From Oscillatoria sp. CS-180 (lineage in GTDB: Bacteria; Cyanobacteriota; Cyanobacteriia; Phormidesmidales; Phormidesmidaceae): a stretch of 64,000 bases of DNA. Every line of letters starts with the position of its first letter. The first letter of the stretch is position 1. The translations under genes were made by a program, and so were the position numbers. The stretch spans positions 1-64,000 of the forward strand of contig NZ_JAQMUB010000032.1 of the NCBI RefSeq assembly GCF_028330965.1, in the 5' to 3' direction. Below the pieces are notes generated by a model, which did not search any database, was not told the DNA's origin, and worked only from the letters and a program-made list of their open reading frames with translations. Below are positions 36,517 through 45,513 of the stretch, piece after piece.

Positions 36517-38352
36517 ATGACAGAGTTTTTAGTGCAGACAGGCTGGTTAATTCCGGCTTATGGATTAGTTGGCGCGATCGCAACGCTACCCTGGGCGCTG
36601 GGTTTTGTTCGGGTGACGGGTCAGCGTCCCGCAGCTTACATCAACATCCTGATGACGCTGCTAGCTTTTCTACACGGCACGCTAGCTTTTTGGGGGATTT
36701 GGGAACAAGGCCCCACCGAACTGATCTGGAATTGGTTTCAAGTTGCTGACCTGAGCCTGCACGTTTCATTCGAACTGTCTGTTTTGAATTTAGGCATTGT
36801 CGAGCTGGTTTCAGGTCTCAGCCTGTTGGCTCAAATCTTTGCTCTGGGATACATGGAAAAGGATTGGGCGCTGGGCCGTTTCTTTGGGCTGATGGGGTTT
36901 TTTGAGGCAGCAATGAGCGGCGTCATTTTGAGCAGTTCTCTGTTTCTTTCCTACTCCTTGCTGGAGATGCTGACGGTATCTACTTATCTGCTGGTCGGTT
37001 TTTGGTATGCTCAGCCCCTGGTGGTGACAGCAGCCCGCGATGCTTTCCTGACGAAGCGGATTGGCGACGTCCTCTTGCTGATGGGTGTTATTACTCTGTC
37101 TGCATTTGCCGGCAGTTTGATGTTTAACGACCTGTATGAGTGGGTGAAGGTTGCCGACCTTGCTCCCTTGACAGCAACCTTGTTAGGGATTGCCCTGATT
37201 GCAGGTCCCACAGGTAAGTGTGCTCAGTTTCCACTTCATCTTTGGTTGGATGAGGCAATGGAAGGCCCTAATCCAGCGTCTATCTTACGAAACTCCGTTG
37301 TTGTCACCTGTGGCGCTTATGTCCTAATTCGTTTGCAGCCTATTATTGTCCTTGCTCCGGCCGCGCTATCGGTCCTCATTTTTATCGGCACTGTCACGGC
37401 AATTGGAGCCTCCTTAGTGGCGATCGCGCAGATTGACATTAAGCGGACCTTTTCGTATTCGACCAGTGCCTATCTGGGTTTGGTGTTCATTGCTGTAGGC
37501 ACTGAATGGCCAGGGGTGGCCTTGATGATCTTGCTGACTCATGCGATCGCAAAGGCGCTGCTATTCATGAGCGTAGGCGGTATTATCCTGACCACAAACT
37601 GCCAAGACCTCACTGAAATGGGAGGTTTGGGTCCTAAGATGCCTGCCACAACCCTTTCGTACCTTGTAGGAGGACTCGGTATGATCGGGCTGCTCCCGTT
37701 AGGGTGCTTTTGGGGCTATCGACTGGGCATTGATTTTTTCTGGCAAGAGCGCCCTGTCCTGGTGGGGGTTTTCTTGCTGGTTAACCTGCTAACTGCCTTG
37801 AACCTGACTCGTGTATTTCGGCTTGTCTTCATCGGCGAGTCTCAACCTAAAACCCGACGCGCGCCAGAGGTGGCTTGGCCGATGGCTGTTCCGATGGTGA
37901 CGCTTGCTATTTTGACGTTGTTAGTTCCTTTTGCCATGCAGCGATTGTCCTTACTACCGCCTTTGGAATACATCAACACTGCGGCCTTGATATTGTTGGT
38001 CGCCTCCGGAGTCCTTGGCATCGTCATCGGAGCAACGATGCCTTTGAGTAAAACACTGACGAGATCATCGCAAAAGCCATTCAGAATTTTGCAAGACTTG
38101 CTGGCCTACGACTTCTATACCGAAAAGTTTTACCGCTTTACCGTGGTATGGCTAGTGGAGCAGCTTTCCTTTGCGAGTAGCTGGTTTGATCGCTACATTG
38201 TCGATGGTTTGGTCAATAGTGTCGGCTTGGCGTCTTTAATTGGCGGCGAGAGCTTGAAATACAGTATTTCCGGTCGATCTCAGGGCTATTTGCTGACCAT
38301 CATGATAGGCGTGAGCCTTCTAGGTCTGTTGATGACGTGGACTATGTGGTAG
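36517..38352 (+). CDS. ndhF4: NDH-1 subunit F4 (CO2-uptake complex)
   Basis: The protein has 611 residues with about 15 transmembrane helices, from the proton-antiporter-like subunit family (NuoL/NdhF). GAGG lies 5 nt before the ATG. Conserved membrane-arm features include ILSSSLFLSYSLLEMLTVSTYLLVGFWY, GKCAQFPLHLWLDEAMEGPNPASIL and the Lys-containing DIKRTFSYSTSAYLGL. The sequence GPNPASILRNSVVV and the operon partner ChpX mark it as NdhF4, the subunit of the constitutive NDH-1MS' complex that couples electron flow and proton pumping to CO2 hydration at the thylakoid, rather than respiratory NdhF1. It is followed 9 nt later by ndhD4. Confidence 0.94.
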   Translation: MTEFLVQTGWLIPAYGLVGAIATLPWALGFVRVTGQRPAAYINILMTLLAFLHGTLAFWGIWEQGPTELIWNWFQVADLSLHVSFELSVLNLGIVELVSGLSLLAQIFALGYMEKDWALGRFFGLMGFFEAAMSGVILSSSLFLSYSLLEMLTVSTYLLVGFWYAQPLVVTAARDAFLTKRIGDVLLLMGVITLSAFAGSLMFNDLYEWVKVADLAPLTATLLGIALIAGPTGKCAQFPLHLWLDEAMEGPNPASILRNSVVVTCGAYVLIRLQPIIVLAPAALSVLIFIGTVTAIGASLVAIAQIDIKRTFSYSTSAYLGLVFIAVGTEWPGVALMILLTHAIAKALLFMSVGGIILTTNCQDLTEMGGLGPKMPATTLSYLVGGLGMIGLLPLGCFWGYRLGIDFFWQERPVLVGVFLLVNLLTALNLTRVFRLVFIGESQPKTRRAPEVAWPMAVPMVTLAILTLLVPFAMQRLSLLPPLEYINTAALILLVASGVLGIVIGATMPLSKTLTRSSQKPFRILQDLLAYDFYTEKFYRFTVVWLVEQLSFASSWFDRYIVDGLVNSVGLASLIGGESLKYSISGRSQGYLLTIMIGVSLLGLLMTWTMW

Positions 38353-38361
38353 TGCAATAGC

Positions 38362-39918
38362 ATGATGCTGAGTACTTTGATCTTCATTCCACTCGTTGGT
38401 GCTTTACTCGTTAGCCTTTGGCCCAACGCACAGGCCGTCAAACAGGTCCGACAGGTTGCTTTGAGCCTTCAAGGGTTGTCGCTACTGTGGGCGATCGCAA
38501 TTGCAGCCCAGTTTGATGTTCATCAGCCCACCTTCCAACTCGTTGAATCTCTTCCCTGGATCGAGTCACTAGGGTTAACCTATCAGCTGGGTGTCGATGG
38601 GCTCTCGATGCCGCTTCTCATCATCAACAGTTTGCTTGGCGTCATTGCTGTATACGCGAGTTCAGAAGAAACTCAGCGCTCTCGGCTCTACTTCAGCTTA
38701 GTGTTGCTGATCAATGCGGCAGTTGCAGGGGCTTTTCTTGCCCAGAATTTGCTGCTGTTCTTCATTTTCTATGAGCTGGAGCTGATTCCCCTATATTTGC
38801 TCATTGCTATTTGGGGGGGAGCACGTCGCGGCTACGCAGCAACTAAGTTTCTGATTTATACAGCCACCTCGGGCGCTTTGATTTTGGGCGGCTTTCTAGG
38901 GTTTGTCTGGCTAGGTGGAGGCAGCACGTTCAACTACGATCCAGCTCTGGCCCAGTCCATGACGCTAGTGCAGCAGAGCGTTTTGCTAGTGGCTGTGCTG
39001 ATTGGCTTTGGCATCAAAATTCCGCTTTTCCCCTTTCACACCTGGCTGCCTGATGCTCACGTGGAGGCGTCTACTCCCGTCTCAGTTTTGCTAGCGGGTG
39101 TCTTGCTCAAGTTAGGTACGTACGGTCTAGTACGATTTGGCCTACAGATGCTGCCCGATGCCTGGGAAATCTTTTCACCTTGGCTGGCAGCCTGGGCTGT
39201 TGTGAGTGTCCTGTACGGCTCATTGGCTGCGATCGCCCAAACTGATATGAAAAAGATGGTGGCCTATAGCTCCATCGGACACATGGGATACATCTTGTTG
39301 GCGGCGGCGGCGGCGACTCCCCTAGCCATTCTAGGAACCGTCATGCAGATGATTAGCCACGGTTTGATTTCGGGATTGCTGTTTTTACTGGTTGGCGTTG
39401 TCTACGTCAAAACGGGCACACGAGATTTAACGGTTCTCCGGGGACTGTTGAACCCAGAGCGGGGATTGCCCATTGTGGGGAGCTTGATGATTTTGGGGGT
39501 CATGGCTAGTGCCGGTATTCCTGGCATGGTTGGCTTCATTTCCGAGTTTGTCGTGTTCCGAGGCAGCTTTCTGGCGTTCCCAGTCCAAACCCTGTTGTGC
39601 ATGGTGGGTTCGGGGCTGACGGCGGTTTATTTCCTCCTGCTGGTCAATCGCGCCTTTTTTGGGCGATTGGCGATTACTCTTCCCAGCGACACTGTCGAAC
39701 CGGATGTGCTGCTGCCGCCTGTTGCATGGCGCGATCGCACTCCAGCTATTGCCCTTACGATTCTGATCGTGCTGCTGGGGCTTCAGCCCAACTGGTTAGC
39801 TCGATGGAGCGAAGTCACCACCCTAGCGATGCGCTCAACCGCTTCGTCTGTAGAAATTGTCCAGCTTTCCACCCCTGCTGACTGTATTGCTTCGTCTACC
39901 GCTGATTGTGCCCTATGA
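38362..39918 (+). CDS. ndhD4: NDH-1 subunit D4 (CO2-uptake complex)
   Basis: The protein has 518 residues with about 14 transmembrane helices and is a NuoM/NdhD-family proton-channel subunit. Markers are FIFYELELIPLYLLIAIWGG, KIPLFPFHTWLPDAHVEAST, the channel Lys in VLLAGVLLKLGTYGLVRFGL and DMKKMVAYSSIGHMGYI. Its position between ndhF4 and chpX identifies it as NdhD4. Two consecutive ATG codons start the gene (38362 and 38365). Its stop codon overlaps the chpX start (ATGA at 39915-39918), indicating translational coupling. Confidence 0.94.
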   Translation: MMLSTLIFIPLVGALLVSLWPNAQAVKQVRQVALSLQGLSLLWAIAIAAQFDVHQPTFQLVESLPWIESLGLTYQLGVDGLSMPLLIINSLLGVIAVYASSEETQRSRLYFSLVLLINAAVAGAFLAQNLLLFFIFYELELIPLYLLIAIWGGARRGYAATKFLIYTATSGALILGGFLGFVWLGGGSTFNYDPALAQSMTLVQQSVLLVAVLIGFGIKIPLFPFHTWLPDAHVEASTPVSVLLAGVLLKLGTYGLVRFGLQMLPDAWEIFSPWLAAWAVVSVLYGSLAAIAQTDMKKMVAYSSIGHMGYILLAAAAATPLAILGTVMQMISHGLISGLLFLLVGVVYVKTGTRDLTVLRGLLNPERGLPIVGSLMILGVMASAGIPGMVGFISEFVVFRGSFLAFPVQTLLCMVGSGLTAVYFLLLVNRAFFGRLAITLPSDTVEPDVLLPPVAWRDRTPAIALTILIVLLGLQPNWLARWSEVTTLAMRSTASSVEIVQLSTPADCIASSTADCAL

Positions 39919-41054
39919 CCAACACCCTGTCCCCCACTGCCGTCGTCACCGAGCATCCTTTACAGCCTTTCATTGACCGGCTTCTGAAGGCTGAAGCGCT
40001 GCTACCCAATGACGCCACTAATTTGCTGGAGGTCGTCGGCATCCTCAAAAGCTATGGTGTCGTGCTGGAAGCCTATGCTAAAAACCTGATTTATATTGCC
40101 GACCATCAGTTTTTAGTCCTTTTTCCGTTCTTCAAATATTTCAACGGTGAGGTGACGCTGCCAAAACTTCTGAAGCACTGGTGGCACGATCGCATTAACT
40201 ACGAATATGCAGAATACTGTATGAGGACCATGCTGTGGCACGGTGGCGGTGGCCTGGATCAGTATCTAGATAGTCCCGAGTTTGTCCAAACTTGTGAAGC
40301 TGCAATACAGGCCAGGATCAACGGCAATTTGATGATGCAAGGGCTGCACCGCCTGTTTCCCGAGTTCTTACCCGAACAAGTCCGACAGTCTGCGTATTAC
40401 AGCGGCTTGGGGCAGTTTTGGACAGTCATGAGTGAGATTTTTCTGACACTGTCTGATCTTTATGACCAAGAGCGCATTCAGTCGATTCCTGAAGTGGTGT
40501 CCCACATCAAAGACGGATTAGTGGCAGCTGCTAGTTTGCCCATCACCTACAGCGTTGAGATTGAGGGCGATCGCTATGACCTTCTCCCCGAATCAGCTGG
40601 TCTCACTTTCTTGATGGATACAGCTGTTCCGTATGTAGAAGCGGTTTTCTTTCGCGGTACGCCCTTTCTGGGAACGGTTTCCTACAATGCTCAGGCACAG
40701 CAAATTTCTCCGGAGCAGTCACGATTTGCTTACGGTGCCCTCTATGCTGATCCCGTTCCTGTCGGCGGTGCGGGCATTCCTCCCACCTTGTTAATGCAGG
40801 ACATGCGCCACTTCTTGCCCAACTACCTAGCAAACTATTATCACCAGAGCTTGAGGGGCGATGAAGACGTCCGTGTCCAAATCACTCAAAGCTTTCAAAA
40901 ATCGATGTTCTGTGTAACTTCAGCAGCGCTGCAAGGTCTTCTTCCCCATGCCGCGAATACCTTGGATCCGCAGGAGCAAGCGGCCAATCAGGCGTTTTTG
41001 GCCGCTTGGATGGATCGGTTGATGTCTTCACGCCTAGCCGTCGCCCAACTTTGA
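39915..41054 (+). CDS. chpX: CO2 hydration protein ChpX (CupB)
   Basis: This 379-residue peripheral subunit of the NDH-1MS' complex converts CO2 to bicarbonate on the thylakoid, acting as a carbonic-anhydrase-like module with NdhF4/NdhD4. The sequence is that of the CO2 hydration protein family: LLEVVGILKSYGVVLEAYAKNL, HWWHDRINYEYAEYCMRTMLWHGGGGLD (His-rich, plausible zinc ligands) and the C-terminal HFLPNYLANYYHQSLRGDED. It starts at the ATG overlapping the ndhD4 stop. Its companion genes make CupB more likely than the inducible CupA, which is also longer (about 430 residues). Confidence 0.92.
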   Translation: MTNTLSPTAVVTEHPLQPFIDRLLKAEALLPNDATNLLEVVGILKSYGVVLEAYAKNLIYIADHQFLVLFPFFKYFNGEVTLPKLLKHWWHDRINYEYAEYCMRTMLWHGGGGLDQYLDSPEFVQTCEAAIQARINGNLMMQGLHRLFPEFLPEQVRQSAYYSGLGQFWTVMSEIFLTLSDLYDQERIQSIPEVVSHIKDGLVAAASLPITYSVEIEGDRYDLLPESAGLTFLMDTAVPYVEAVFFRGTPFLGTVSYNAQAQQISPEQSRFAYGALYADPVPVGGAGIPPTLLMQDMRHFLPNYLANYYHQSLRGDEDVRVQITQSFQKSMFCVTSAALQGLLPHAANTLDPQEQAANQAFLAAWMDRLMSSRLAVAQL

Positions 41055-41130
41055 TGTGTTGATGCAAGGACGCGATGTAGGACATTGCAATAAGGAGGAA
41101 CACGATATATCACATCCCTCCCGTAGAAGA

Positions 41131-41412
41131 CTATTCGACCGTAACGCCACGCCAGAACGCAACATGATCCTTGATATTGCTAGCTGCCGATTTTGGATCT
41201 TTGTAGACCCAGGCCGCATCAGGATTGGTCTCCCCATTCACTTCGAGTGTGTAATAAGAAGCCGTGCCTTTCCAGGGGCAAGATGTGGTCTTGTCACTGG
41301 GTTTGAAATAGTCCATGTTGAGCGAATCGGGCGGGAAGTATTGGTTTCCTTCAACTACTTGGCAGCGATCGCTCTCTGCTACGACCACCCCATTCCACGT
41401 CGCTTTAGGCAT
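41131..41412 (-). CDS. DUF427 family protein
   Basis: This 93-residue single-domain protein of the DUF427 family is recognisable by KATWNGVVVAESDRCQVVEGNQYFP, SCPWKGTASYYTLEVNG and AAWVYKDPKSAASNIKDHVAFW. The family's conserved Cys-Pro-Trp-Lys-Gly loop is present. The biochemical function is not known. GGAG lies about 10 nt before the ATG. It is convergent with chpX and divergent from the acyl-ACP synthetase gene. Confidence 0.88.
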   Translation of the reverse strand: MPKATWNGVVVAESDRCQVVEGNQYFPPDSLNMDYFKPSDKTTSCPWKGTASYYTLEVNGETNPDAAWVYKDPKSAASNIKDHVAFWRGVTVE

Positions 41413-41440
41413 TGTTTCGTTTCTCCAACTGTCCTACGTC

Positions 41441-41470
41441 TTTAGCCTATAAGAATTTAGCCTATAAGAA
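41441..41470. repeat. Tandem 15-mer in the aas upstream region
   Basis: TTTAGCCTATAAGAA occurs twice without a gap (41441-41455 and 41456-41470) in the divergent promoter region between the DUF427 gene and aas. A tandem duplication here could alter spacing of promoter elements. Confidence 0.85.
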
Positions 41471-41542
41471 ACGGGCAAGGAATTCTCAACGAACGCTCTC
41501 CTTAGAAAACGCTTAGCTAAGCATCCACTGCCCGTTTGTAGG

Positions 41543-41564
41543 CAATCAGTTAAAGAACTGATTG
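41543..41564 (+). promoter_or_regulatory. Stem-loop upstream of aas
   Basis: CAATCAGTT and AACTGATTG pair perfectly (9 bp) around the 4-nt loop AAAG, about 120 nt before the aas start codon. No T tract follows, so it is more likely an mRNA leader structure or protein site than a terminator. Confidence 0.45.
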
Positions 41565-41682
41565 ATCCCAGTCGATTTATATTGTGTCCTTTTCAATAGA
41601 AGCTATCAACGGTCTATAGCTAGTCTTAATGAAATCCTGTTGTAGGATTGACCGCAAGCACCTTTGATTGTGAGCTGCTATC

Positions 41683-43656
41683 ATGAGCCAAATTGCCCCG
41701 CAAATTCTCAATACCCTTGAGCGTTACGATCAGGCTGGTATTGCAGCTGAGCGAGATTATAGCCAAGTCAAATCACTGCCCGAGATTTGGCCAATGGCAG
41801 CCGCGCAGTATGGCAGTCAGTTGGCGATGGACGATCCTCACAATCAGCCGAGTGCTCGAATTAGCTATCAGGATTTGTGGGACAAAATTCGACAATTTGC
41901 TGCTGGCCTACAGTCATTAGGAATGGCAGCTCATGCCCACGTCGCTTTGTTTGCTGACAATAGTCATCGCTGGTTCGTTGCTGATCAGGGTGTTATGGCG
42001 GCAGGGGGAATTGATGCCGTTCGTAGTGCTCAAGCAGAAACCGAAGAACTTCGCTACATTGCCGATCACAGCGACAGCACAATCTTGATTGTTGATGATC
42101 TCAAACTGTGGCAACGCCTCCGCGATCGCGTCAGCACACTCCCCATCCAGTTTGTCGTTTTGCTGTCCGACGAACAGCCGACAGATGACTCACCATTCAA
42201 AATCATCAACTATCAACAGCTGTTGGCGATCGGCAGCCAGCACACCTGGACCCCTGTTCCCGTTGAGTCCGATAGCCTAGCAACTTTGATTTACACCTCA
42301 GGCACAACGGGCAAACCCAAAGGCGTGATGATTACCCACCGCAATTTGCTTCACCAAATCACGACGCTAGGCAGCGTGGTTCAGCCCCAGCAAGGCGATC
42401 GCGTTTTGGGTCTATTGCCCACTTGGCATACCTTTGGGCGAACTGCCGAATACTTTTTATACTCCCAGGGCTGCACCCAAACCTACACTAATATTCGCAA
42501 CATCAAGTCAGATTTCAGAGACGTCAAGCCTCAATATATGGTGGGTGTTCCTAGAATCTGGGAATCCATCTACGAAGGTGCTCAGAAGAAATTCCGTGAG
42601 CAGCCCGCTAGCAAGCAAAAGCTAGTCAACACGCTGATGTGGTTTAGCCAAAAACACATTGAAAATCAGCGGACTACCAACAGTCTTAGCCTGGATCATC
42701 CCGATACCTCCCCTTTACGGCGTTTAGGATCGCGTGTGTTAGCGATCCTTTTCTGGCCGGGACATGTTCTAGGCGAAAAGCTGGTTTATAGCAAAGTGCG
42801 CGAGGCGACGGGTGGTCAGGTCAAACAGCTGATTAGTGGTGGCGGCTCCCTCGCACGGCATATCGATTTGTTCTTCGAAATTGTTAATGTACCTATCTTG
42901 GTGGGATATGGCCTGACGGAGACATCCCCGGTGGTGTCGGCCCGACGCCCCTGGCGGAACTTGCGTGGAGCGTCAGGACAACCTATTCCCGGAACTGAGT
43001 TTAGGATTGTTGATCCCGATACCTGGCAAACATTACCGATTGGCAAAAAGGGGCTAGTGCTGGTGCGAGGCCCTCAAATCATGCGTGGCTACTACAAAAA
43101 TCCTGAAGCAACGCAAAAGGCGATCGATTCTGACGGCTGGTTCAATACGGGGGACTTGGGCTATCTCACAGCAGACAACAACATTGTTCTTACTGGTAGA
43201 GCGAAGGACACTATTGTCCTCACTAATGGTGAGAATATCGAACCCCAGCCCATTGAAGATGTCTGTGTACAGAGCGCCTACATCGACCAGATGATGTTGG
43301 TAGGGCAAGACCAACGATCATTAGGAGCGCTCATTGTCCCCAACCTAGACGCTTTGCAGCAGTGGGCTGCCAGTCAATCTCTCCATCTCGACGTTCCTGG
43401 TTCAGACTTTGAGAATTCACAAGGCTTTTCAAGCATCGCACTGGAAGACGATCTGATTCAAAAACTCTATCGAGCGGAATTGAATCGTCAGGTCAAAGAC
43501 CGCCCCGGCTATCGTCCTGACGATCGCATTGGACCGTTTCGTTTGGTCACAGAACCGTTCTCAATCGAAAACGGCATGATGACCCAAACCCTGAAGATCA
43601 AGCGACCTGTAGTAGCAGAACGCTATCGCGATATGATTAACGGGATGTTTGCCTAA
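41683..43656 (+). CDS. aas: AMP-binding acyl-ACP / acyl-CoA synthetase
   Basis: The protein has 657 residues and belongs to the ANL adenylating superfamily. The P-loop-like TLIYTSGTTGKPKGVMITHRN, the aryl/acyl motif VGYGLTETSPVVSARRP, the hinge NTGDLGYLTADNNIVLTGRAKDTIVLTNGENIEPQPIE and the C-terminal LKIKRPVV lysine segment are all present. In cyanobacteria the single enzyme of this type is generally acyl-ACP synthetase (Aas), which recycles free fatty acids to acyl-ACP; the length is close to that of S. elongatus Aas. The alternative is a long-chain acyl-CoA ligase. No transmembrane segment is evident beyond a short hydrophobic stretch near RVLAILFWPG. Confidence 0.85.
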   Translation: MSQIAPQILNTLERYDQAGIAAERDYSQVKSLPEIWPMAAAQYGSQLAMDDPHNQPSARISYQDLWDKIRQFAAGLQSLGMAAHAHVALFADNSHRWFVADQGVMAAGGIDAVRSAQAETEELRYIADHSDSTILIVDDLKLWQRLRDRVSTLPIQFVVLLSDEQPTDDSPFKIINYQQLLAIGSQHTWTPVPVESDSLATLIYTSGTTGKPKGVMITHRNLLHQITTLGSVVQPQQGDRVLGLLPTWHTFGRTAEYFLYSQGCTQTYTNIRNIKSDFRDVKPQYMVGVPRIWESIYEGAQKKFREQPASKQKLVNTLMWFSQKHIENQRTTNSLSLDHPDTSPLRRLGSRVLAILFWPGHVLGEKLVYSKVREATGGQVKQLISGGGSLARHIDLFFEIVNVPILVGYGLTETSPVVSARRPWRNLRGASGQPIPGTEFRIVDPDTWQTLPIGKKGLVLVRGPQIMRGYYKNPEATQKAIDSDGWFNTGDLGYLTADNNIVLTGRAKDTIVLTNGENIEPQPIEDVCVQSAYIDQMMLVGQDQRSLGALIVPNLDALQQWAASQSLHLDVPGSDFENSQGFSSIALEDDLIQKLYRAELNRQVKDRPGYRPDDRIGPFRLVTEPFSIENGMMTQTLKIKRPVVAERYRDMINGMFA

Positions 43657-43768
43657 TCCAAGTTCCGATTTGTAAACTTCCTTCAAAGTTTGAGCGCGAG
43701 GCTTGCGATAAGCGCTATTGTCTGCCAGTTTCTTAGCAGTATATTGGAGTCCCCTACAATTCAGGTTT

Positions 43769-44212
43769 ATGGACGTGTCTCAACTTCAACTCAAGCGAAA
43801 TATTACTATCAAGGCGGTTGTGACCCCTCTTTGGAAAGAGGAAGCGCAAAAGCAGCTACAAAATCAGATAAACCAGGTCGATAGTCGCCTTCAGCAGCTA
43901 GAGATGCAGGGTCAGCGAGTCGTGTCTGAAGTCCAAAAACAAACTGCTAATCCTGAAGATCCTGCTGTCAAGCAGCAGATTTCGTCAGTTCAGAACAAAC
44001 TCAACCAAGACAAGAGTAAACTCTTGCAGCAGAAAAATCAGTTTTTGCAGCAACTTCAGACTGTTCAAACGCTAGAACTAGACAAGGAAGTCAACCAAGG
44101 ACAGATGGAAAGCTTCTTCACCGTTAGCAAAGGCGATAATCTAGTTCAAAAAATGCAGGTAGAAATTCTGCTGAGAGATGGCGTAATCGAAGACATTCGG
44201 GGCGAACTGTAG
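43769..44212 (+). CDS. YlqD family coiled-coil protein
   Basis: This 147-residue protein matches the YlqD family. An N-terminal strand-rich segment (DVSQLQLKRNITIKAVVTPLWKEEA) is followed by a long Gln/Lys-rich coiled coil (about 30-105) and a short C-terminal beta segment (VQKMQVEILLRDGVIEDIRGEL). The function is unknown. I chose the ATG at 43769 because the family begins MDVSQLQLKR; an upstream start at 43718 would add an unlikely hydrophobic leader. A long-loop terminator follows. Confidence 0.8.
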   Translation: MDVSQLQLKRNITIKAVVTPLWKEEAQKQLQNQINQVDSRLQQLEMQGQRVVSEVQKQTANPEDPAVKQQISSVQNKLNQDKSKLLQQKNQFLQQLQTVQTLELDKEVNQGQMESFFTVSKGDNLVQKMQVEILLRDGVIEDIRGEL

Positions 44213-44246
44213 GTTTTACCAACTCGGTCTCATCTTTATCGACAGT

Positions 44247-44300
44247 GATCCCCCTTGCTGCTCAGTTCACCAGAACTTAAGCGGTCAGGGGGATCGTTTT
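44247..44300 (+). terminator. Predicted terminator after the ylqD-like gene
   Basis: GATCCCCCT pairs with AGGGGGATC (9 bp) across a 31-nt loop and is followed by GTTTT. The loop is long, so efficiency is uncertain. Confidence 0.55.
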
Positions 44301-44458
44301 AGGCGATAGCAAATCACAACATATCTGAGCAGCACTAGAAGAAGCTACCCTATGTTACCTGCCAACTTTCCCTGTTACAACTCCGCAAAAACCTATAAGT
44401 GATTTCGCAATCTGAGCCATGATGGGGGGGATGCACAGAGTGGGAGAACGTGTAGCAG

Positions 44459-44908
44459 ATGGGACTGTTTGACAGCGTTTTTGGAGAAGAGGCATCTGAA
44501 AAACAAATTAACCTCAAGCCAGAGGAAGCGTTTGCAGCCATTGCGTTAGTCGCGATCGCGGCGGACGGCTATCTCTCCGATCAAGAAGGTCGAGATATGA
44601 CCAACATTCTGTCTCGGATGCATCTGTTTCAAGATTATTCCGGTGATGTGATGCATCGAATGTTCGACAAGCTATTGTCGCTGCTGAAGCTACAGGGTCC
44701 CAGCGTGCTGATTGACTTAGCCAAGTCTCATCTACCTCAGGATCTACGAGAGACAGCGTTTGCGATCGCCACTGATTTAGTCCTATCAGACGGCACGGTA
44801 ACCTCTCAAGAACAGGCTTTTCTTGATGACCTCTACCGAATTTTAGAAATCCCTGGTGATACAGCACTTCAAATCGTGCAGGTCATGACGATCAAGAATC
44901 GAGGATAA
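44459..44908 (+). CDS. TerB-like protein
   Basis: This 149-residue all-helical protein has the TerB / tellurite-resistance-like fold. Two related half-motifs carry acidic loops, AAIALVAIAADGYLSDQEGRDM and AFAIATDLVLSDGTVTSQEQAFLDDL, a pattern expected for metal binding. TerB-like proteins are widespread in cyanobacteria outside tellurite operons, and no other ter gene is nearby, so a resistance role is not implied. GGGAG lies about 12 nt upstream of the ATG. Confidence 0.8.
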   Translation: MGLFDSVFGEEASEKQINLKPEEAFAAIALVAIAADGYLSDQEGRDMTNILSRMHLFQDYSGDVMHRMFDKLLSLLKLQGPSVLIDLAKSHLPQDLRETAFAIATDLVLSDGTVTSQEQAFLDDLYRILEIPGDTALQIVQVMTIKNRG

Positions 44909-44940
44909 ATAGAAAAAGACAGAGACAGACTGTCGTCCTT

Positions 44941-45513
44941 CTAGCGGCATAGCATCCGTCGCATATGTTCCATGTTGCCGGGAAGGTCTTGTCGCATGCC
45001 TTGCTCAATGAGAAAACTAGGCACAGGAATGAGTGGTGTTGCCTGTACTGTGTAAGTCAACAAAGTCCCGTTTTGCCAATCCTGGAGAGTCAAATCAGCG
45101 CCGAAATCCTTGAAGGTTCCTTTTTCTAGGCGAAACTGAATACTGTGGTAGGCGTCCTCATATACTTTAAGGTAGACTTCGACCTCGGCGGCGATCGCTA
45201 GAAATGCTTTCCGGCCCACTTGATAAAGCCGATGAGCATTTTGACCTTTGGCAATCACCTCACTACGGGTAATGTTAGGAAAGTATTCGACCCAGCGTGA
45301 ATAGTTAGTCAGTTTTTGCCAAAGGTCAGCCCGAGTAGCCTTGACATACATTTTGGTGCTTACTGCTCCGCCCATCATGCCATGGGCCTGAGTTTCGATA
45401 AGTACACGACCGCGATGTAACGCATCAACCTCGTGCCCTGAGTGTGACCTCTTTTTTCCCAACAGCAATAGAGAGGGGCGTTTGGCCGAAGAGGTGATAA
45501 CACTGCTAACCAT
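44941..45513 (-). CDS. SRPBCC (START/cyclase-like) domain protein
   Basis: The protein has 190 residues. From about residue 50 it is a polyketide-cyclase/COQ10-like lipid-binding domain: VSTKMYVKATRADLWQKLTNYSRWVEYFPNI, then a beta-sheet and the C-terminal helix SFLIEQGMRQDLPGNMEHM. Such proteins bind hydrophobic ligands, for example quinones or pigments; the ligand here is unknown. The N-terminal ~45 residues are basic and variable. The ATG at 45513 has GGAG about 9 nt upstream. It is convergent with the TerB-like gene. Confidence 0.8.
   Translation of the reverse strand: MVSSVITSSAKRPSLLLLGKKRSHSGHEVDALHRGRVLIETQAHGMMGGAVSTKMYVKATRADLWQKLTNYSRWVEYFPNITRSEVIAKGQNAHRLYQVGRKAFLAIAAEVEVYLKVYEDAYHSIQFRLEKGTFKDFGADLTLQDWQNGTLLTYTVQATPLIPVPSFLIEQGMRQDLPGNMEHMRRMLCR

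Noticed and set aside
36517..41054. Considered ndhF3-ndhD3-cupA instead of ndhF4-ndhD4-chpX.
   Set aside because: The third gene is 379 residues rather than about 430, and the context next to ccmK fits the cupB-type operon; no cupS-like gene follows.
44459..44908. Tellurite-resistance locus.
   Set aside because: Only a lone TerB-like protein is present, with no terA/C/D/E/Z genes; such proteins are common outside resistance loci.
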